This document shows, one piece after another, positions 60,337 through 64,000 of a stretch of 64,000 nucleotides of DNA (its first letter is position 1; each line of letters begins with the position of its first letter). The DNA lies in the NCBI GenBank assembly GCA_963920665.1, contig OY987267.1, forward strand, positions 8,990,001-9,054,000. Reading direction: 5' to 3'. The notes beneath the pieces were generated by a model, which ran no database searches, was not told the DNA's origin, and worked only from the letters and a program-made list of their open reading frames with translations. The stretch is from Straminergon stramineum. Lineage: Eukaryota > Streptophyta > Bryopsida > Hypnales > Calliergonaceae. The translations under genes were made by a program, and so were the position numbers.

Positions 60337-61485
60337 TAGTGTCATTCCTGGTGTTGTTGGTGAATCTCACTGATAATATGATACTTAGGAGTACATTCTC
60401 GATGGTAGATGCCGGGTCTCTATTTCGTGTGTATGCTGAAATCTTTGGTTTTGCGGCCGCAAAGGGGGTTCTGGTTGAATTATTCAGTGTATTTGGAGTC
60501 TGTAGAGTAGGTTAGTGTGCTCCTTGCGGTTGCCTTTCCTAATTCCAGTAATCTCGTGGATTTTGGCAGGACGTTGGGGCTCAACACAAATATTTCTTGA
60601 GACATTTGAGGCTTCTGGCCTTTTTGATACACTCAAGGCTCAACGTATTCCTGGCTTGTGGTATTTGTGATACATTCTACACTCAATTTATTCCATGCTT
60701 CTAGCGTTTGGCTTTTGTGGCTGGTACTGTTCTTGTTATACCCTACTGTTGATGTCATTTCTCTTTCGGTCGAATCTATTGTGCGATCTGTTTAGAGTCT
60801 AGTGGTGAGAGAAAGGACTATTATATTGTAGCCTAATGCAACACTTGAAGAAAATGCCTTGCTGAAGTGAATGGCACTTTTAGTCTTTGTTTATTGCAGT
60901 CCGTGTCAGTTGCTGACTCTTATGTAGTTGATGTCTACCATGTTGTAACATGAGAGTTTGTAATTGTCATCGGCACGTCGCTCTTGTGATGGGTCACAAC
61001 TGACCGCTCTTCGCTAACTTACAGTTGTTCGATGGCAGTGAACTAGTAGCTTATTCTCTCGTGGTTGACGACGTGCGGTGCTTTTGCTTGATCGACAGTG
61101 TTGTTTAAAGCAAGAGGTACTTGGTACAGTATGCTTCTCATTCAAATGTTTCATCTTCATTGTGGATTCTTGTGGTAGTTGCTTTTGACTTGACTAGTTT
61201 GTACCCACATTTTGTCTTCTCTTAGTCATTTGCAATTCTGTCGTTTGTGGGAAATTTTTGGTTGTTTGCTTGCTTGCTTGCAATTCATTGTGTTCGTTTT
61301 TAGTGGAATGGTTGCCTTCCTGCAGAGCACCCTGGATGAAACAGATGTGTATGCTGTCCTTTGACATTGGCTTGTTGCTTCCCAATGCATTGTATCAATA
61401 CAATTAGGTACACATAAAAATTGAGTAGGGCAACATCATGTCTGTCTTGATCTGTAGTGACTTTGTGTCCCTGCTATAGATTGTG

Positions 61486-64000
61486 ATGCCTCCGGTCACT
61501 GGCGAGCCCCAGCTTGGGGGTAAAGAGGCTGAGGATGTTTTGAACGATGAGAAGGGCCGTCTTCTTGACGAAATATGTGAGGATGACAAAATGGATACTT
61601 CTTCAAGTCAATTTCCATCTGCTTCGACGAGTATGTCTACGGAAATATTTGCTAAGGACTCTGAGCAATTGGGGTCATATGCTTCACGGAACTGGAAAAG
61701 AAACTTGGGTCGTAAGAGAACATACCGTCATTTTCTGGATGGAATCCAATCAGTGGATGCAGAATCAGGTAAAAGTCGCATAGTCCTTTAATTTATTTTT
61801 ATTGTTGGACATTGCTTTTGAGTACTGGATGCCTCTTCTATAGAGAAGACGAGTTTAATAGTATTTGTGAATGGCTTTGTGGTACTTCAAGGTGCATCAC
61901 TATGGTCTAGCACTAATCACTGTACTATTTTCTTGATAGACTGACATTTTTACACTTGTCTTTAATAAATTTTTTATGATAAGTTTCAGATTTTTGACAC
62001 TGTTTAAATGTCTAGGCCACATTCGATGAGCGATAACTTGTTAGAGAGATCACTGAAAGCTTCATTTGAGGTAGAGTTAAGTTTGCTATTGTGTTTCAAA
62101 CACCTGCTCAGTGCTTTCTCCAGTTTGTGGATTAGGTTTCAGATTGTAGTTTGCTTTTATTCATTGTCATGATTTGATAGTATCGACGGTTAGTGGATTG
62201 TCCCACGGCCCAACGTTGTTCGAGACTGCAAGCTTAGGTTGATTCTTGAAATTAAACATTAAGCAAAGAAAGAGAGAACTCCGAAGTCGACCTTCCTTTT
62301 GCGGAAGATTTAACTAGTCTGAATTGCTTGACATTGATGCAGGAAAATCAGAGCACACTTTTCAACAGCAACGAGCACGGTTGGTCCACGGTATTTGGGC
62401 GTCCATTAAGAATGTTCACAAAATCTCAAGCAGTCTATTGGTGAACAAATCTCAGTGCAAGCACATTGCAGATCATTTTAAAGTCGTTGGTGATGTACTT
62501 AAGAAATTGGGGCTTGGTGAAGATTTTGTTCCTGGCAAGGTCTTGGAGGGCGGTAGCGGCAGCCAGATCAACTTTGATTTTGATGAAACGCGTTTCAACC
62601 ACATTGCCGAGACTTTTGAGAAGCAATTCGATGAAGGTGATTCTTTACGGCCAGCTGGAATTGAGTACTCGTCAAGGAAGTTTCAGGAATATGTTCGTGA
62701 ACTGCCTGCTATGGATCGTTCCACGAAGGAATCCTTATCCTTGCTATCTAAGATGGATCCGGGTTTTAAGAAATTGGGGGTTGGTGAAGATTTTGTTCCT
62801 GGCAAGGTCTTGGAGGGCGGTAGCGGCAGCCAGATCAACTTTGATTTTGATGAAACGTGTTTCAACCACATTGCCGAGACTTTTGAGAAGCAATTCGATG
62901 AAGGTGATTCTTTACGGCCAGCTGGAATTGAGTACTCGTCAAGGAAGTTTCAGGAATATGTTCGTGAACTGCCTGCTATGGATCGTTCCACGAAGGAATC
63001 CTTATCCTTGCTATCTAAGATGGATCCGGGTTTTGAGGATTATAGGGCTCAGATGGGCACGAAAATGTATATTGAACCACGATCTGGTTATCGGGTACAG
63101 CACTACCTGGATGAGTTCCTTTATTTTCTGTTTGGAGTATTAAAAGATGGCGAAGATCTAGTGATGTTTCACAAAGGATTGAAAGGACCCAACGATAGGG
63201 TTGTTAAATGGACGGGTATGTCTGGTGAAATGTTTGTCCAGATCCACGAGCTTCTTTACAAGCTTCTCGATTGCTATGCTTGCTTGGAACATTGTGAAGG
63301 CACTGAATTTGCAAGTGGTTATTTATCTGGATCTGATGTTTGCAAAGTTGAATCGATACTTTACTCTTTGAATTCAAATATTCTTCCGGAAATTGCTCTT
63401 CTCGACAATTTTCTCAGTATCGAAATGGCGACCGCGATTGCAAAATTGTTAAAGGAGCCAAATAGTGCCTTGAAGGAGCTATCCATCGAATCATCGCCTG
63501 GGGTTAAGGTTGATCAAGAAGAATTACGCAAGTATCGTTTGATGATCATTGCAGCCCTCAGCAAGAGCGTGGGCTTAGCCAGATTGACTGTCCGTGCTTT
63601 GAATGGGGAAGAAGTGCATGAGTTGTGTAAGAGCCTACGTGCTAACAAGGTTTTGAAGAACTTGGTCATATCAATTGATGGACCTCTTGGAGATATGGAT
63701 GCACTCTATTTGAGTACTACGTTGAAGGAGAACCGAAGCCTCAAGTATTTCGAATTGGAGTTCGACGATGTAAGTGACGATGGTGTTGGTTATTTGGGAG
63801 CAATTTTGTCTGACAGTTCCCTTTCTGGAATTTTTAGATGGAGGCAATCAAGGCGATTCATGAAGTTCGATTTTTCAAAGCATGCCTCGAAGGAGCTGTC
63901 CATCGAATCATCGCCTGGGGTCAGCGTTAATCAAGAAGGATTACGCAAGTATCATTTGATGATCATTGCAGCCCTCAGCAAGAGCGTGGGCTTAGCCAGA
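61486..64000 (+). CDS. Second LRR-TIR gene copy, partial at window end
   Basis: Exon 1 at 61486-61768 (283 nt, same length as the first copy), intron 61769-62342, exon 2 from 62343 open to the window edge. That gives 647 codons without a stop. The exon 1 protein differs from the first copy at about 27 of 95 positions and its RKRK motif is lost. Exon 2 contains the same helical region and the LRR start. It has an in-frame 267-bp tandem duplication (62501-62767 and 62768-63034) and, at 63884, a second pass through the sequence at 63467, 417 bp (139 codons) apart. The TIR and C-terminal exons would lie beyond the window. The open frame despite these changes suggests a coding, possibly expressed gene, but completeness is unknown. 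Confidence 0.82.
62501..63034 (+). repeat. In-frame 267-bp tandem duplication in the LRR-TIR copy
   Basis: Two adjacent 89-codon units, differing at only a few positions (for example CTT/GTT after AAATTGGGG and CGT/TGT in GAAACG-GT). They duplicate the N-terminal helical region. The first gene copy has one unit (16681-16943). Confidence 0.95.

Larger units (their letters stand above)
58625..61485 (+). promoter_or_regulatory. Upstream region of the second LRR-TIR copy
   Basis: Counterpart of 13008-15664 and nearly as long, with an extra 194-bp tandem duplication (59013-59400). Likely promoter and untranslated exons; no start site could be fixed. Confidence 0.4.
38603..63830 (+). repeat. Tandem segmental duplication, unit 2
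   Basis: Second unit, starting at a MITE whose right part is also the first sequence of the window. It carries three elements absent from unit 1 (40362-42059, 43701-44637, 46919-50938). Homology continues into the LRR exon of the second gene copy until about 63830, where the copies part because of an internal duplication in the LRR coding sequence. Confidence 0.93.

Noticed and set aside
62466..63143. 225-codon frame with an internal repeat
   Set aside because: Out of frame with the conserved exon 2 of the second LRR-TIR copy; its repeat is just the 267-bp duplication read in a shifted frame.

Overview
This is AT-rich eukaryotic nuclear DNA, most likely from a land plant or close streptophyte relative. 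The evidence is a GT-AG spliced LRR-TIR gene, a plant-style PIF/Harbinger element with convergent Myb/SANT-like and DD35E transposase ORFs, telo-box motifs (AAACCCTAAACCCTAA) and dense non-autonomous DNA transposons. I cannot name the species. No rRNA, tRNA, CRISPR or bacterial-type feature was seen.

Layout. The window holds one nearly complete unit and the first part of a second unit of a large tandem segmental duplication. Positions 1 to about 17750 match about 38603 to 63830 in the same orientation, so the spacing is about 38.7 kb before later insertions. Unit 1 has repeats (1-13007), a 2.6 kb low-copy upstream region (13008-15664), a five-exon gene (15665-22264) and a 16 kb gene-free repeat region (22265-38602). 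Unit 2 repeats this order. Relative to unit 1 it has gained a 1.7 kb hAT-like element (40362-42059), a 0.93 kb TTAA element (43701-44637) and a 4.0 kb PIF/Harbinger element (46919-50938). The second gene copy starts at 61486 and runs off the window.

Genes. The central gene can be assembled phase-perfectly from five exons into 1768 codons: a short charged N-terminus, a helical region, RNI-type leucine-rich repeats, a TIR domain and a ~690-residue C-terminal region I do not recognise. There is no NB-ARC. The LRR lies before the TIR, the reverse of TIR-NB-LRR receptors, and the TIR has Lys where NADase TIRs carry the catalytic Glu. The second copy has an open first exon and an open, still continuing second exon. 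It carries an in-frame 89-codon tandem duplication and the start of another in its LRR region. The pair looks like an expanding, diversifying, immune-receptor-like locus, though this function is inferred only from domain content.

Repeats. The dominant repeat is a set of 0.6-0.93 kb elements bounded by TTAACCCCTAAAG...CTTTAGGGGTTAA, here called types A-D. A filled/empty site pair between the two units shows that one inserted at a single TTAA, so they behave like piggyBac-type non-autonomous elements. They nest three deep and allow relative dating. Smaller MITEs of about 240 bp (one with a clear 9-bp target duplication, Mutator-like), a foldback element and several tandem repeats fill much of the rest.
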